The notes: generated by a model not told the origin, from the letters alone. Shown: positions 1 to 11,006, counted from the stretch's first letter. The stretch is 64,000 nucleotides of DNA from Siphonodentalium dalli (GCA_032622095.1 CP136067.1:123541030-123605029); one strand, 5' to 3'. Numbers and translations are program-made.

Positions 1-48
1 GAGGCGACCTATGGTCGACTCGCATATATAAGAGAATGCATTGGCACA
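1..48. repeat. Partial palindromic MITE core, cut by the window edge
   Basis: This is the right arm of a palindrome that recurs at least eight more times in the window, with arms reading GCATATATAAGAGAATGCAT then TGGCACAGGG. The bases that follow (AAAAAAATCCCGACTTCCG, then GGCGGGTCACAT) match the right flank of the copy near 46980, so this is the same larger element whose left half lies outside the window. Confidence 0.7.
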
Positions 49-138
49 GGGTAAAAAAATCCCGACTTCCGCCGGCGGGTCACATTTTGAGTATTATTGA
101 AGTATATTCTAACAAAATGTAATGAAAGAGTAAATAAT

Positions 139-612
139 CAGGCCATGAGTTTAGTGTGCCTGTCAATTGCAGAATGAGGTCTCCAGAGTGTGAATTTAGT
201 GATGCTATCCCGCATAGTGGGCTAGCATCACCAAATTAACCCTCTGGGGGACCTCATTCTGCATGAATTCGTCTGCTATGGAGACATAGACTCAGATTGA
301 AGTTCCCAAATGGTAAATATTGTGATGTACACCCATTGGGAACCTCGATTATGCAATGTGTCATCTGCCTATTTGGGGATACATGTATAGAGAAACTAAA
401 CTATAAAAGAAATACTATATACTATAAAAGAATCAATGTGAAGAAGTTTCTATTAAAAATTGATAATAAAGAAACTTTCCAGAGAAGATGAGGCCTAAGG
501 AGAATGAGGTCCCCAGAGGGTGAATGTGGTGATGCTATGCGGGATGGCATCACTAAATTCACCCTCTGAGGACATCATTCTGCAAATGACAAGCACAGTA
601 AACTCAGGCTTG
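139..612. mobile_element. hAT-like foldback MITE (CAAGCC family), diverged copy
   Basis: The ends read CAGGCCATGAGTTTAGTGTG and, inverted, a GTAAACTCAGGCTTG-type sequence. Inside each end is a smaller palindrome built on AATGAGGTCCCCAGAGGGTG with a CTAGCCCGC/GCGGG centre. The internal segment (ATTGTGATGTACACCCATTG and neighbours) matches other family copies. The flanks show no clear 8-bp duplication. No coding capacity is seen. Confidence 0.7.
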
Positions 613-1004
613 ATTAAAGGCTTCGCAGTGGCTACATGTGAAAAATCATAAAATTTTGAAAAATAACATTATCAATTGCCTGTCAACAAGAATTTTAATG
701 TTGAAAGAACTGAATCCAAAAACAATAAAAGTTTGTTTTCATAATGCAAACATCAGCAGTTACAGTTTTTGTCAGCAAACATCACCAATGGCAATTGTGA
801 TTGAAATATTTAATTGAAAATCTGTGTTTTGTGGAATATTTTTCAAATAACCTTAAACGTAGTGAATAAACTATGGCAACTGTAATGGTTGATGTTTACA
901 TAACAATGAATAATAGACCATTCCAATGTATACTTTAATAACAGAGTGGAAGAATCCATTTTGAAAAGAAAGGGTTAAATTCAAGCATTTTTGAGGTTGA
1001 CTAT
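613..1004. other. Non-coding spacer with a short dispersed repeat
   Basis: No gene is recognised. Bases ~903-976 (AATAATAGACCATTCCAATG through AAAGAAAGGGTTAA) recur diverged near 54948-55006 and inverted near 55563-55642 and 30240-30310. They are therefore part of a dispersed repeat. Confidence 0.5.
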
Positions 1005-1435
1005 AGCATGCCTGTCATCTGCAGAATGAGGTCGCGCATAGCAGGCTAGCATCACTATATTCGCACTCTGGCGACCTCAATCTGCTTATGCCTCATCTTC
1101 TCTGGAAAGTTTCTTTATTATAAAATTTCTATAGAAACTTCTTCACATAGATTCTATTTCGTTGTTAATAGTTTAGTTTCTCTATATCCCCAAATTGGCA
1201 GACGATACATTGCATAATCGAGGTTCCCAATGGGTGTCCATCACAATATTCACCATTTGGTAACTTCAATCTTAGTCTATGTCTCCCATAGCAGATGAGT
1301 CCATGCATAATGAGGTCCCCAGAGGGTGAATTTGGTGATGCTAGCCCACTATGCGGGATAGCGTCACTAAATTCACCCTCTGGGGACCTCATTCTGCAAA
1401 TGACAGGCACACTAAATTCAGGCTTGGCATCTGTG
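1005..1435. mobile_element. hAT-like foldback MITE (CAAGCC family)
   Basis: This copy has the family structure: GCATGCCTGTCATCTGCAGA at the left, CAAATGACAGGCACACTAAA then TTCAGGCTTG at the right, and a nearly perfect inner palindrome at about 1308-1398 centred on CTAGCCCACTATGCGGGATA. The internal segment is in the orientation opposite to the 139-612 copy. It is non-coding; short ORFs here are palindrome artefacts. Confidence 0.7.
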
Positions 1436-1707
1436 GGGCCCTGCTTTTTTTTCTCTTTTATATCAGAAAAAGTTACATGGGTGTTATTTATAATAATTTT
1501 GATTCGCTGAGCTGAATTAGAAGAACATATGTTTCCATTGTAATGGTAGGTTTGGTAGCTACAACAACACAAACAAACATGAATTTTTGTCCATGATTCT
1601 TCTTAGATTCAATTGTTTTCATATTCTCTCCTGAGTCTTTATGGATGGCTAAGTCTTGCATATCATACAGAGAGAGCATAAAATATGAGAACGTCATAGG
1701 TAAATAT

Positions 1708-2432
1708 TAGGGCCCTGTGATGCATCAAATCAATATTCGATTTCCGATTCACTCCTATGAATTGAATAGTTTTCTTGTATAGCAGACATAGATCGATAGT
1801 TTACCGATAATCCAAAGAATTTAATCAAATTCTCAAAAAAATCCCATCACATAATGGATAAACTCCAATGTTGCCCTATCAAAATGCATGGACCAACATA
1901 ATGGCAACATTTGGTGTCAGGTGCAGAATCACCGAATAGTGATAACATAATGATACAGATAGGTGGAAAATGAAAATTTAATTATAAAAGGGCTCCATTT
2001 GTCATTCGCTATGTTGATACGCGACATGGCGGAAAATATACATGTGTATGCTTTGGTAAGTTCAGTTCTTCATTACTATACATCGACATAAAATAACGTA
2101 GCTTCATATCCAGTGCACAAGGAAATTATCTAATACAAGACACAAGTCTTCGTGGCAAAACATGACACAGCATTTGTGCATGATATCCGATATTTTATCT
2201 AACTTATTTCATCACATATCATTGCACAAATGCCAGTACTTAAATCGTCAAGAACAGACGTTAGAAGATTCATAGAACATATGCTGATCTCGTCAATTAT
2301 TTTTACATTGTGTAGAGCCGCAATGTCTGCGCAGATGGTGTACTTTTGTTGAATCAAATCGAATCAAGATTATGTATCCAAATCAAATCGAAAGTTGGTT
2401 TGAAAAAATAATGCCCGAATCGCAGGGCCCTA
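1708..2432. mobile_element. Candidate hAT-like non-autonomous element
   Basis: The segment is bounded by short inverted termini TAGGGCCCTG and CAGGGCCCTA. Just inside them are CATCAAATCAATATTCGATT at the left and AATCAAATCGAATCAAGATT plus ATCCAAATCAAATCGAAAG at the right. TAGGG-type ends suggest hAT, but I see no matching 8-bp target duplication. Related sequence occurs near 13264-13350 (GAGGGCCCTGCAAATC). No transposase is seen. Confidence 0.45.
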
Positions 2433-2436
2433 AAAA

Positions 2437-3179
2437 CACGGGGTAGTAACTCTTCCATGGGAAAAGATCCTCTTCTGATTTTTGGTCCAGTTCACTATCG
2501 ATCCGTGTCCAGTTCACTTGCGAGTTTCTTTTGTGCAAAATTCCGGCAGTTATTCCATAGAATTTCCATAAATAGACCACATATGCAAATAGCATGGCAA
2601 TGAACTTATTTTAATACTTAAGATTATATTAGTTCTATATATATATATACTGGTTTCAAAACTGAGAAACATTTACTATTAAACCACTTCATGACTTGGT
2701 AAAAAACAGACATTCGTTACACCATTTACCAAACTACCATATCGCAATAACCATTAGTGATTAATTTCAAACAAAAGTGAGTCTATTGTGAAGTTTTAGT
2801 TCCAACATATACACACTTATTTTACCAAAAATCTGTTGCATAGTTGTTCGGGTAGTGAACCGATCTTATCAATGGTGAACTGGGGCCCATCACTAGTGAA
2901 CTGGTGCCCATCACTAGTGAACTGGAACATTTTTGAAAATGGATAAATTCTACTATTCCATGTTTACTTATCAATTTCCAGCTAGAATGTTTTAATAGTT
3001 GACATAGCCGGAAAGGTATATTCAACAAATGAACTGCATATATTTCTCTGTTGTGGAAAAGGTGCGTTATTTACAATGAGAAAATCCACAGTGACCTTGA
3101 CCAGATCGGATAACCGAGATAAGAACTGGACCGAAAATCACAAGAGGATCTTTTCTCATGGAACAGTTACTACCCCGTG
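2437..3179. repeat. Inverted-repeat element with ~57-bp arms
   Basis: The left arm begins CACGGGGTAGTAACTCTTCC and continues through AAAAGATCCTCTTCTGATTT. The right arm is its imperfect reverse complement, ending GAACAGTTACTACCCCGTG. Inside are three short direct repeats of GTGAACTGG (2875-2930). No transposase or clear target duplication is visible. The element ends 43 bp from the PPP1R2 stop codon, so it lies in or next to that gene's 3' UTR. Confidence 0.6.
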
Positions 3180-3221
3180 ATAAATATATTTGGCCTGACT
3201 CTACGATCGTTTTCTCATCTG

Positions 3222-3355
3222 TTAGGACCCTGCTGAACCTTTATTGCTATCGTCGTCATCTTCATCCTCTTCTTCCATTAGTTTTTTAGCTAACAGCACT
3301 GCCTGGAACTCATTATAATGGAGTTTCCGTTTTTTCTCAAATTGACCCTTTCGAG
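3222..3355 (-). CDS. PPP1R2: PPP1R2 terminal coding exon (protein phosphatase inhibitor 2)
   Basis: On the minus strand an acceptor (TTGTTTTGCAG) at 3356 opens an exon encoding ARKGQFEKKRKLHYNEFQ, then a LAKKLMEEE helix, an acidic run DEDDDDSN and a stop at 3224-3222. FEKKRKLHYNE corresponds to the conserved FEMKRKLHYNE segment of inhibitor 2, whose following helix lies over the PP1 active site in the known complex. The first two bases complete an Ala codon begun by the final G of the exon at 10651, so the phases agree. The C-terminus is shorter than in vertebrates. Inhibitor 2 binds and inhibits the PP1 catalytic subunit in cytoplasm and nucleus. Confidence 0.9.
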
Positions 3356-3906
3356 CTGCAAAACAAATTATTACTGTCAATTATCCGACTTCTATAACAG
3401 CTGTCATATGGAATAAAATGTCTCCTGAAAAAGCTGCTTTTTTTTTAGCTTTTAGCTTTTAGAAAGAACAAATTAAATTCTGGCAAAAGCATTGGCTCAA
3501 ACGACATATTCAAGTTTAATATTATACAATTATCGCATTGCTTCGATGTAATATTCTCTGAGGCTGTTTTTGAAAAAAACTCAACTAAAAACAAGAGGTT
3601 GTACGGTCGGTCGGTGCTGGTGCAAATTCAAATGTGGATATACCGATGCCATCAGATAAGAGGGACCTATGCAATTCTCTCCTCCAAAAGATCAGTCATT
3701 CAAAGAATAGTCAAAAAACATCAGCAGAAGAGACTGAGGGACAAAAATTGTGAAAAATTAATAAAGGGCCGTAATTCAGATAAAAAATTGGGACTCTTTT
3801 GAAAGCAAACCTCCATACCAAATTTCATTAAGATGCAACAAGAAGTTGCAGCACGGGTCCTGGCAAATCCCACATGGTGTCAATTGAAACCAAATGTAAA
3901 AAAATA

Positions 3907-4044
3907 CAGTAATGCCCTAAATAATCGACTCCTTAACCACAGCAGAATTATAGGTAATTTTTCAGGATTTAGTCGGAAATATGGCTTGTTGCCATTCATC
4001 GGAAAGCTCTCAGTGAGAGGAGTCGATTATTTAGGGCATTACTG
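3907..4044. mobile_element. Mariner-type foldback MITE, internally deleted
   Basis: The element is flanked by TA and has termini CAGTAATGCCCTAAATAATC and the inverted GATTATTTAGGGCATTACTG. The left arm is long, running through TTTTCAGGATTTAGTCGG to the hairpin centre, and most of the right arm is lost. CAGT ends plus a TA duplication fit Tc1/mariner-type non-autonomous elements. Confidence 0.8.
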
Positions 4045-4059
4045 TATATGAGCAGACAG

Positions 4060-4620
4060 ACAAAAATTTTACATTTTCAGATGAACAAAGAGGGATAAAT
4101 CTTGAACGGAAAATGCAAACAACAAAACTGAACCCGCTTTTAAAAGCCCTCCTGATGTCAAACCTCCATAACACATTTCAACAGAATCCAATATATGAGA
4201 GGACGGACGGAAATCCAACATTTTCAGACAAACAAAGAGGGATAACTCTTGAACGGAAAATGTGAATAACGTCAGTGAACCCTCTTTTGAAAGCCCTTCT
4301 GATGCCAAACCTGCATACCAAATTTCATCAAGATCCGATAACCAATGATTGAGATATATGAGCGGATGGACGGATGCATATTATCCCAACTTTTGGATGG
4401 GGGTATAATATTACCCATGGCAGAGATATCTGCATGGACAGACAAAAAACCCATATTTCCAGATAAAGAAAGAAAGATAACTCTAGAACGAATAATGTGA
4501 ACAACTTCATTTGCCCCACTTTTGAAACCAGACATGAAGGTACATAATCCTCCATACCAAATTTCATTCTATGGCTGAGATATCTGTGCGGACTGACAAA
4601 AAACCAACATTTCCAATAAA
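4060..4620. repeat. Degenerate tandem repeat at the edge of the satellite array
   Basis: Diverged units share AACAAAGAGGGATAA, CTTGAACGGAAAATG, CATACCAAATTTCAT and GAGATAT. I count three or four units of about 130-240 bp with GGACGGACGGA-type pieces. A similar piece follows the other edge of the array (9041-9240). ORFs here are not conserved. Confidence 0.55.
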
Positions 4621-4625
4621 TGAAA

Positions 4626-7600
4626 GTGTCAATGACACTGTAGCTCAACTTGGAAAGGGAATAATTTAATATATTACAGTCAATGGAGCGATTAGGAATG
4701 TGGAAAGTTGAATGTCTAATACTAGTTTATAGACATGAAGAGAAAAGTAAAATCCAAGATGGCTGCTGGCGGCCATGTTTTCGGCCGAATGACCCCAAAA
4801 TGAGTCGTTCCCATCTACATGTCATCGTTAAAATCAATGACAAATTTTATGACGATCAGACTAAAGGTACGACCTGTAGCCCATGCTATAGAATTTAGTC
4901 ATACAAAGAGTAAAATCCAAGATGGCTGCTGGCGGCCATGTTTTTTGGCCGATTGACCCCAAAATGACTCGTTCCAATCTACATGTCATTGTTAACATCC
5001 ATGACAAATTTGATGATGATCAGACTAAGGGTACGACCTGTAGCCCATGCTAAAGAATTTAGTCATACACAGAGTAAAATCCAAGATGGCTGCTGGCGGC
5101 CACGTTTTTTCCGCCAAATGACCCCAAAATTACTCGTTTCCATCTACATATCAACATTAACATCCAGGACAAATTTCATGATGATCAGACGAATCGTACG
5201 ACCTGTGGCCCGTGCTAATGGATTAAATTTTGAAATCCAAGATGGCCGCTGGCGGCCATGTTTTTTGTCTGAATGACCCCAAAATGACTTGTTCCCATTT
5301 ACATTCCAATTTCAACAGCCATGAAAATTTTTATGATGATCAGACTAAAGGTACGACCTGTAGCCCGTGCTAAAGGATTTAGTCATACAAAGAGTAAAAT
5401 CCAAGATGGCTGCTGGCGGCCATCTTTTTTGGCCAAATGACCCCAAAATGACTCGTTCCCATCTACATGTCATTATTAACATTCATGAAAAATTTTATGA
5501 TGATCAGACTAAAGATACAACCTGTAGTCCGTGCTAAAGGATTTAGTCATACAAAGAGTAAAATCCAAGATGGCTGCTGGCGACCATGTTTTTTGGCCGA
5601 TTGACCCCAAGATTACTCGTTCCCATCTACATATCATTGTTAACATCCATGACAAATTTTATGATGATCAGACTAAAGGTACGACCTGCAGCCCGTGATA
5701 AAGAATTTAGTCATACAAAGAGTAAAATCCAAGATGGCTGCTGACGGCCATGTTTTTTGGCCGAATGACCCCAAAATGACTCGTTCCCATCTACATGTCA
5801 TTATTAACATTCTTGACAAATTTTATGATGATCAGACTAAAAGTAGGACCTGTAGCCCGTGCTAAAGGATTTAGTCATGCAAAGAGTAAAATCCAAGACG
5901 GCTGCTGGCGGCCATGTTTTTTGGCCGATTGACCCCAAAATGACTCGTTCCAATCTACATGTCATTGTTAACATCCATGACAAATTTGATGATGATCAGA
6001 CAATCAGTACGACCTGTGGCCCGTGCTAATGGATTAAATTTTGAAATCCAAGATGGCCGCTGGCGGCCATGTTTTTTGTCCGAATGACCCCAAAATGACT
6101 CGTTCCCATCTACATTCCAATATCAACAGCCATGACAAATTTTATAATGATCAGACTAAAGGTACGACCTGTAGCCCGTGCTAAAGGATTTAGTCATACA
6201 AAGAGTAAAATCCAAGATGGCTGCTGACGGCCATGTTTTTTGGCCGAATGACCCCAAAATGACTCGTTCCCATCTACATGTCATTATTAACATTCTTGAC
6301 AAATTTTATGATGATCAGACTAAAAGTAGGACCTGTAGCCCGTGCTAAAGGATTTAGTCATGCAAAGAGTAAAATCCAAGACGGCTGCTGGCGGCCATGT
6401 TTTTTGGCCGATTGACCCCAAAATGACTCGTTCCAATCTACATGTCATTGTTAACATCCATGACAAATTTGATGATGATCAGACTAAAGGTACCACCTGT
6501 AGCCCGTGCTAAAGAATGTAGTCATACAAAGAGTAAAATCCAAGATGGCTGCTGGCGGCCATGTTTTTGGGCCGAATGACCCCAAAATTACTCGTTCCCA
6601 TCTACATGTCAATATTAACATCCATGACAAATTTCATGACGATCAGACGAACAGTGCGACCTGTGGCCCGTGCTAATGGATTGAATTTTGAAAACAAAGA
6701 TGGCCACTGGCGGCCATGTTTTTTGTCCGAATGACCCCAAAATGACTCGTTCCCATCTACATTCCAATTTCAACAACCATGATAAATTTCATGATTATCA
6801 GACTAAAGGTACGACCTGTAGCCGGTGCTAAAGGATTTAGTCATACAAAGAGTAAAATCCAAGATGGCTGCTGGCGGCCATGTTTTTTGCCCGAATAACC
6901 CAAAAATGACTCGTTCCCATCTACATGTCATTATTAACATCCATGACAAATTTTATGACGATCTGACTAAAGGTACGACCTGTAGCCCGTGCTAAAGTAT
7001 TTAGTCATATAAAGAGTAAAATCCAAGATGGCTGCTGGCGGCCATCTTTTTTGGCCGAATGACCCCAAAATGACTCGTTCCCATCTACATGTCATTATTA
7101 ACATTCTTGACAAATTTTATGATGATCAGACTAAAAGTAGGACCTGTAGCCCGTGCTAAAGGATTTAGTCATGCAAAGAGTAAAATCCAAGACGGCTGCT
7201 GGCGGCCATGTTTTTTGGCCGAATGACCCCAAAATGACTCGTTCCCATCTACATGTCATTATTAACATTCTTGACAAATTTTATGATGATCAGACTAAAA
7301 GTAGGACCTGTAGCCCGTGCTAAAGGATTTAGTCATACAAAGAGTAAAATCCAAGATGGCTGCTGGCGACCATGTTTTTTGGCCGATTGACCCCAAAATT
7401 ACTCGTTCCCATCTACATGTCATTGTTAACATCCATGACAAATTTTATGATGATCAGACAAAAGGTACGACCTGCAGCCCGTGATAAAGAATTTAGTCAT
7501 ACAAAGAGTAAAATCTAAGATGGCTGCTGGTGGCCATGTTTTTTGGCCGAATGACCCCAAAATTACTCGTTCCCATCTACATGTAAATATTATCATCCAT

Positions 7601-9040
7601 GACAAATTTCATGATGATCAGACAATCAGTACGACATGTGGCCCGTGCTAATGGATTAAATTTTGAAATCCAAGATGGCCGCTGGCGGCCATGTTTTTTG
7701 TCCGACTGACCCCAAAATGACTCGTTCCCATCTACATTCCAATATCAACAGCCATGACAAATTTTATAATGATCAGACTAAAGGTACGACCTGTAGCCCG
7801 TGCTAAAGGATTTAGTCATACAAAGAGTAAAATCCAAGATGGCTGCTGACGGCCATGTTTTTTGGCCGAATGACCCCAAAATGACTCGTTCCCATCTACA
7901 TGTCATTATTAACATTCTTGACAAATTTTATGATGATCAGACTAAAAGTAGGACCTGTAGCCCGTGCTAAAGGATTTAGTCATGCAAAGAGTAAAATCCA
8001 AGACGGCTGCTGGCGGCCATGTTTTTTGGCCGATTGACCCCAAAATGACTCGTTCCAATCTACATGTCATTGTTAACATCCATGACAAATTTGATGATGA
8101 TCAGACTAAAGGTACGACCTGTAGCCCGTGCTAAAGAATTTAGTCATACAAAGAGTAAAATCCAAGATGGCTGCTGGCGGCCATGTTTTTGGGCCGAATG
8201 ACCCCAAAATTACTCGTTCCCATCTACATGTCAATATTAACATCCATGACAAATTTCATGACGATCAGACGAACAGTGCGACCTGTGGCCCGTGCTAATG
8301 GATTGAATTTTGAAAACAAAGATGGCCACTGGCGGCCATGTTTTTTGTCCGAATGACCCCAAAATGACTCGTTCCCATCTACATTCCAATTTCAACAGCC
8401 ATGATAAATTTCATGATTATCAGACTAAAGGTACGACCTGTAGCCCGTGCTAAAGGATTTAGTCATACAAAGAGTAAAATCCAAGATGGCTGCTGGCGGC
8501 CATGTTTTTTTGCCCGAAATAACCCAAAAATGACTCGTTCCCATCTACATGTCATTGTTAACATCCATGACAAATTTTATGACGATCTGACTAAAGGTAC
8601 GACCTGTAGCCCGTGCTAAAGGATTTAGTCATGCAAAGAGTAAAATCGAAGATGACTGCTGGCGGCCATGTTTTTTGGCCGAATGACCCCAAAATTACTC
8701 GTTCCCATCTACATGTCAATATTAACATCCATGACAAATTTCATGACGATCAGACGAACAGTACGGCCTGTAGCCCGTGCTAATGGATTGAACTTTGAAA
8801 TCTAAGATGGCCGCTGGCGGCCATGTTTTTTTTCCGTATGACCCCAAAATGAATCATTCCGGTACAAATGTTGATGTCAACAGCTATGACAAATTTCATA
8901 ATGATCCGATCAAAGGTACGACCTGTAGCCTCTATTGTTGACGCGTTACGTACACACGCACACACGCACACACGCACACACGGACGACGGACGACAAAGC
9001 CATGGCAATAGCTCAAACTTTACAAAGTAAAGTTGAGCTA
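4626..9040 (+). repeat. Satellite-bearing element with an array of ~164-bp monomers
   Basis: About 25 monomers run from ~4748 to ~8937. Each carries AAAATCCAAGATGGCTGCTG, GGCGGCCATGTTTTTTGGCC, TGACCCCAAAATGACTCG, TTCCCATCTACATGTCA, a TTTTATGATGATCAGACTAA segment and CGACCTGTAGCCCGTGCTAA. Measured spacing is 164 bp (6224 to 6388), with shorter variants. The array is bounded by a GTGTCAATGACAC palindrome plus TAGCTCAACTT at the left, and by a CACACGCACACACG run plus a TAGCTCAA...TTGAGCTA hairpin (9009-9040) at the right. The same bounded structure, inverted and shorter, recurs at 57174-59165. It lies inside a PPP1R2 intron. Confidence 0.85.
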
Positions 9041-9245
9041 ACAAAGGATAAATATAGAATAGAAAACGAGAAGAGTCATTTGCCCCTCTTCTGAAAGCAG
9101 TCATGATGGAAAACCTCTATACCAAATTCATCCAGATATGATAACCCAAGGCTGAGATATATGCCTGGAAGGGCGGACGGATAAACAGATGCAGTCAATT
9201 CAGTAAACCCCCCCCCCCCTATTTTTCTTCGAAAAAGTAGGGGTA
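9041..9245. repeat. Degenerate intronic repeat tail with a C run
   Basis: The sequence GAAAACCTCTATACCAAATT, then GAGATATATGCC and GGGCGGACGGATAAACAGAT, resembles the units at 4060-4620. It ends in a run of C (9209-9221) followed by a short hairpin around TTTTCTTCGAAAAAG. It is non-coding. Confidence 0.5.
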
Positions 9246-9645
9246 TCAGGGACATATCCAGGCCGGTTTTCATACCGTTTACCGGTTTGGGTGCCCAAAC
9301 TCCAGGCGACCAAAAAAAATATTTGAATTTTATGGTTTTTTTTCAATTCAGGTCCCAATTCATGTCATAACAAGATACAAAACATTTATATATTATCATA
9401 CTGTAAAGTATGTTTGGCTTTATCTAGCTTTCATCTGTGAAAACTTCAAATACGGTAGTTTGAGTTCAGGTTTGTTATCATTCAGACTTCAGTATTTCAA
9501 TCAAATTCAAGTGAAATTACACAATACAGTACAGGAACAGTGGCAATTTGATCAGGGGTGATCTCATAATACCAAATGAATAATTAACATAGAGATTAGT
9601 ACTGATAGTAATTACTAACTTGATAGACATTGTTTCTGCCCTTTA

Positions 9646-9799
9646 CCCAACAGAAGGGCCCTGTGCCAATGCATTCTCTTATATATGCGAGTCGACCTAA
9701 GGGCCCTGTGCCAATGCATTCTCTTATATATGCGAGTCGACCTATGGTCGACTCGCATATATAAGAGAATGCATTGGCACAGGGCCCTTCTGTTGGGTA
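9646..9799. mobile_element. Palindromic MITE with a duplicated arm
   Basis: Outer inverted ends ACCCAACAGAAGGGCCCTG and CAGGGCCCTTCTGTTGGGT enclose the recurrent core (TGCCAATGCATTCTCTTATA ... GTCGACCTATGGTCGAC ... GAGAATGCATTGGCACAGGG). The left arm is present twice in tandem (from 9659 and from 9709), about 50 bp each. The ends differ from those enclosing the same core at 39655, 46633 and 56667. Confidence 0.75.
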
Positions 9800-10226
9800 T
9801 ATTATGTATGTGTCTCTCACTTGAATTTTAAAATGAATTCTATGAATTAGAGTGATAACGGAAAGTCTCATTTCAAGCAGGAAAAGCATAATCCATTGAA
9901 CCAAAAGATATCTGACAATAACTTATAAACATTTACAATCCCATACATATATACAAATTTCCAAAGTTACGCTTGAAATTGAGCTCTCAGTAAATTTCAA
10001 AATACTGACTCAGAGAGCCCTAGATACAAAAAAATTCCAGGGGGAAGACCCCCAGACCCCCACCTCCCAAACATACCCCAATCAGGCCTTCGGGATATAC
10101 CTTCGGCATATCATTGCCCAAAACAGGTGTCCCCAAAAAATCTCTGGATCATTCACTGGGTATAAAAAATAGGCAAAGATGATAGATGATTAAAACTGTT
10201 TGCAAAGTTAGGTGCTAGTACCTTGC

Positions 10227-10647
10227 CAAGCCTGAAAATAGCATGTCTGTCATTTGCAGAATGAGGTCCCCAGACGGTGAATTTAGTGACGCTATCCCGA
10301 ATAGCGGGCTAGCATCACTAAATTCACCCTCTGGGGACCTCATTCTGCTTAGGCCTCATCTTCTGGGAAGTATCTATGGTATCAAATTAACATTGTTTTT
10401 AGTTATCCCATCTGGGAAGTTTCTATATCCCCTAATTTGCAGAAGATAAAATCCATAATCGAGGAGCCCAATGGGTGAACATCACCAACTTCAACTGGGG
10501 AACTTCAGTCTGATCCTAAGTCTGCCATAGCAGTTGAGGGCCTAAGCAGAATGAGGTCCCCAGAGGGTGAATTTAGTGATGCTAGCCCGCTATGCGGGGT
10601 AGCGTCACTAAATTAACCCTCTGGGGACCTCATTCTGCAAATGACAG
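10227..10647. mobile_element. hAT-like MITE inserted across a PPP1R2 splice donor
   Basis: The left end is CAAGCCTGAAAATAGCATG; the right side ends at TTCTGCAAATGACAG and lacks the outer ~20 bp of the family terminus. Perfect 8-bp direct repeats TACCTTGC flank it (10219-10226 and 10648-10655). Two inner palindromes (AATGAGGTCCCCAGA...) and the internal segment with CCCAATGGGTGAACATCACC are present. In PPP1R2 sense the proximal repeat is GCAAG|GTA, the exon end plus intron start. Confidence 0.8.
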
Positions 10648-10650
10648 TAC

Positions 10651-10748
10651 CTTGCTCTTCTTCTGTTAGTGGCTCATCTTCTTCTTCCGAAGACTCTTCA
10701 TCTTCATCTTCATCTTCAGCATCTTGTTTGGCTGATGGATTCTGTAGC
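10651..10748 (-). CDS. PPP1R2: PPP1R2 internal acidic exon
   Basis: The minus-strand exon encodes LQNPSAKQDAEDED, then EDEESSEEEDEPLTEEEQ, matching the acidic stretch of inhibitor 2 just before the FEMKRKLHYNE block. I chose the acceptor at 10749 (TTGTATTTGAAG) because only it keeps frame with the exon ending at 12121; the alternative AG seven bases further into the exon would shift the frame. The donor is CAAG|GTACTG. The last G pairs with CT of the terminal exon to make Ala. Length is 98 bp, so skipping it would frameshift the mRNA. A hAT-like MITE starts three bases into the following intron and another ends about 36 bp before the acceptor. Confidence 0.85.
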
Positions 10749-10783
10749 CTTCAAATACAATTTTCAAACTAGAGGTGGGATGT

Positions 10784-10934
10784 CAAGCCTTAAAATAGGG
10801 TGTCTGTCATTTGCAGAATGAGGTCGCCAGAGGGTGAATTTGGTGACGCTAGCCCGCTATGCGGGGTAACATCACTAAATTCACCCTCTGGGGACCTCAT
10901 TCTGCAATTGACAGACACACTATTTCAAGGCTTG
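10784..10934. mobile_element. Short hAT-like foldback MITE (CAAGCC family)
   Basis: A compact copy with both ends intact: CAAGCCTTAAAATAGGGTGT at the left and the inverted ACACTATTTCAAGGCTTG at the right, enclosing one inner palindrome. The internal spacer of longer copies is absent. No clear 8-bp duplication is seen. It lies in the PPP1R2 intron about 36 bp upstream of the 98-bp exon. Confidence 0.8.
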
Positions 10935-11006
10935 TATGCTCTGCAAAAAAGGTAGCCATAATAAAAGGAGAAGGCTCTCTCCATCCTCAAATTACGAATA
11001 CTGGTA

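Larger units (their letters stand above)
3356..10650 (-). other. PPP1R2: PPP1R2 last intron (about 7.3 kb), made largely of repeats
   Basis: This intron separates two phase-compatible PPP1R2 coding exons. It contains a mariner-type foldback element, a degenerate tandem repeat, the 164-bp array, a palindromic MITE and a hAT-like MITE abutting the 5' splice site; these are listed separately. I recognise no other gene in it. The bases 9246-9640 are unremarkable AT-rich sequence. Confidence 0.85.

Noticed and set aside
1708-2432. Complete hAT element with target duplication
   Set aside because: The termini look hAT-like but the flanking octamers (GTAAATAT and AAAACACG) do not match, so only a candidate call is kept.
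4983-5276. Open frames in the satellite arrays (also 8401-8619, 58227-58562, 58653-58973)
   Set aside because: They repeat the same translated monomer, are broken elsewhere in the array, have no start or splice logic, and vary with monomer indels.
4748-8937. Regular ~164-bp spacing resembling a CRISPR array
   Set aside because: The whole unit is repeated with no unique spacers, monomers are far too long, and the context is a eukaryotic intron. It is a satellite.
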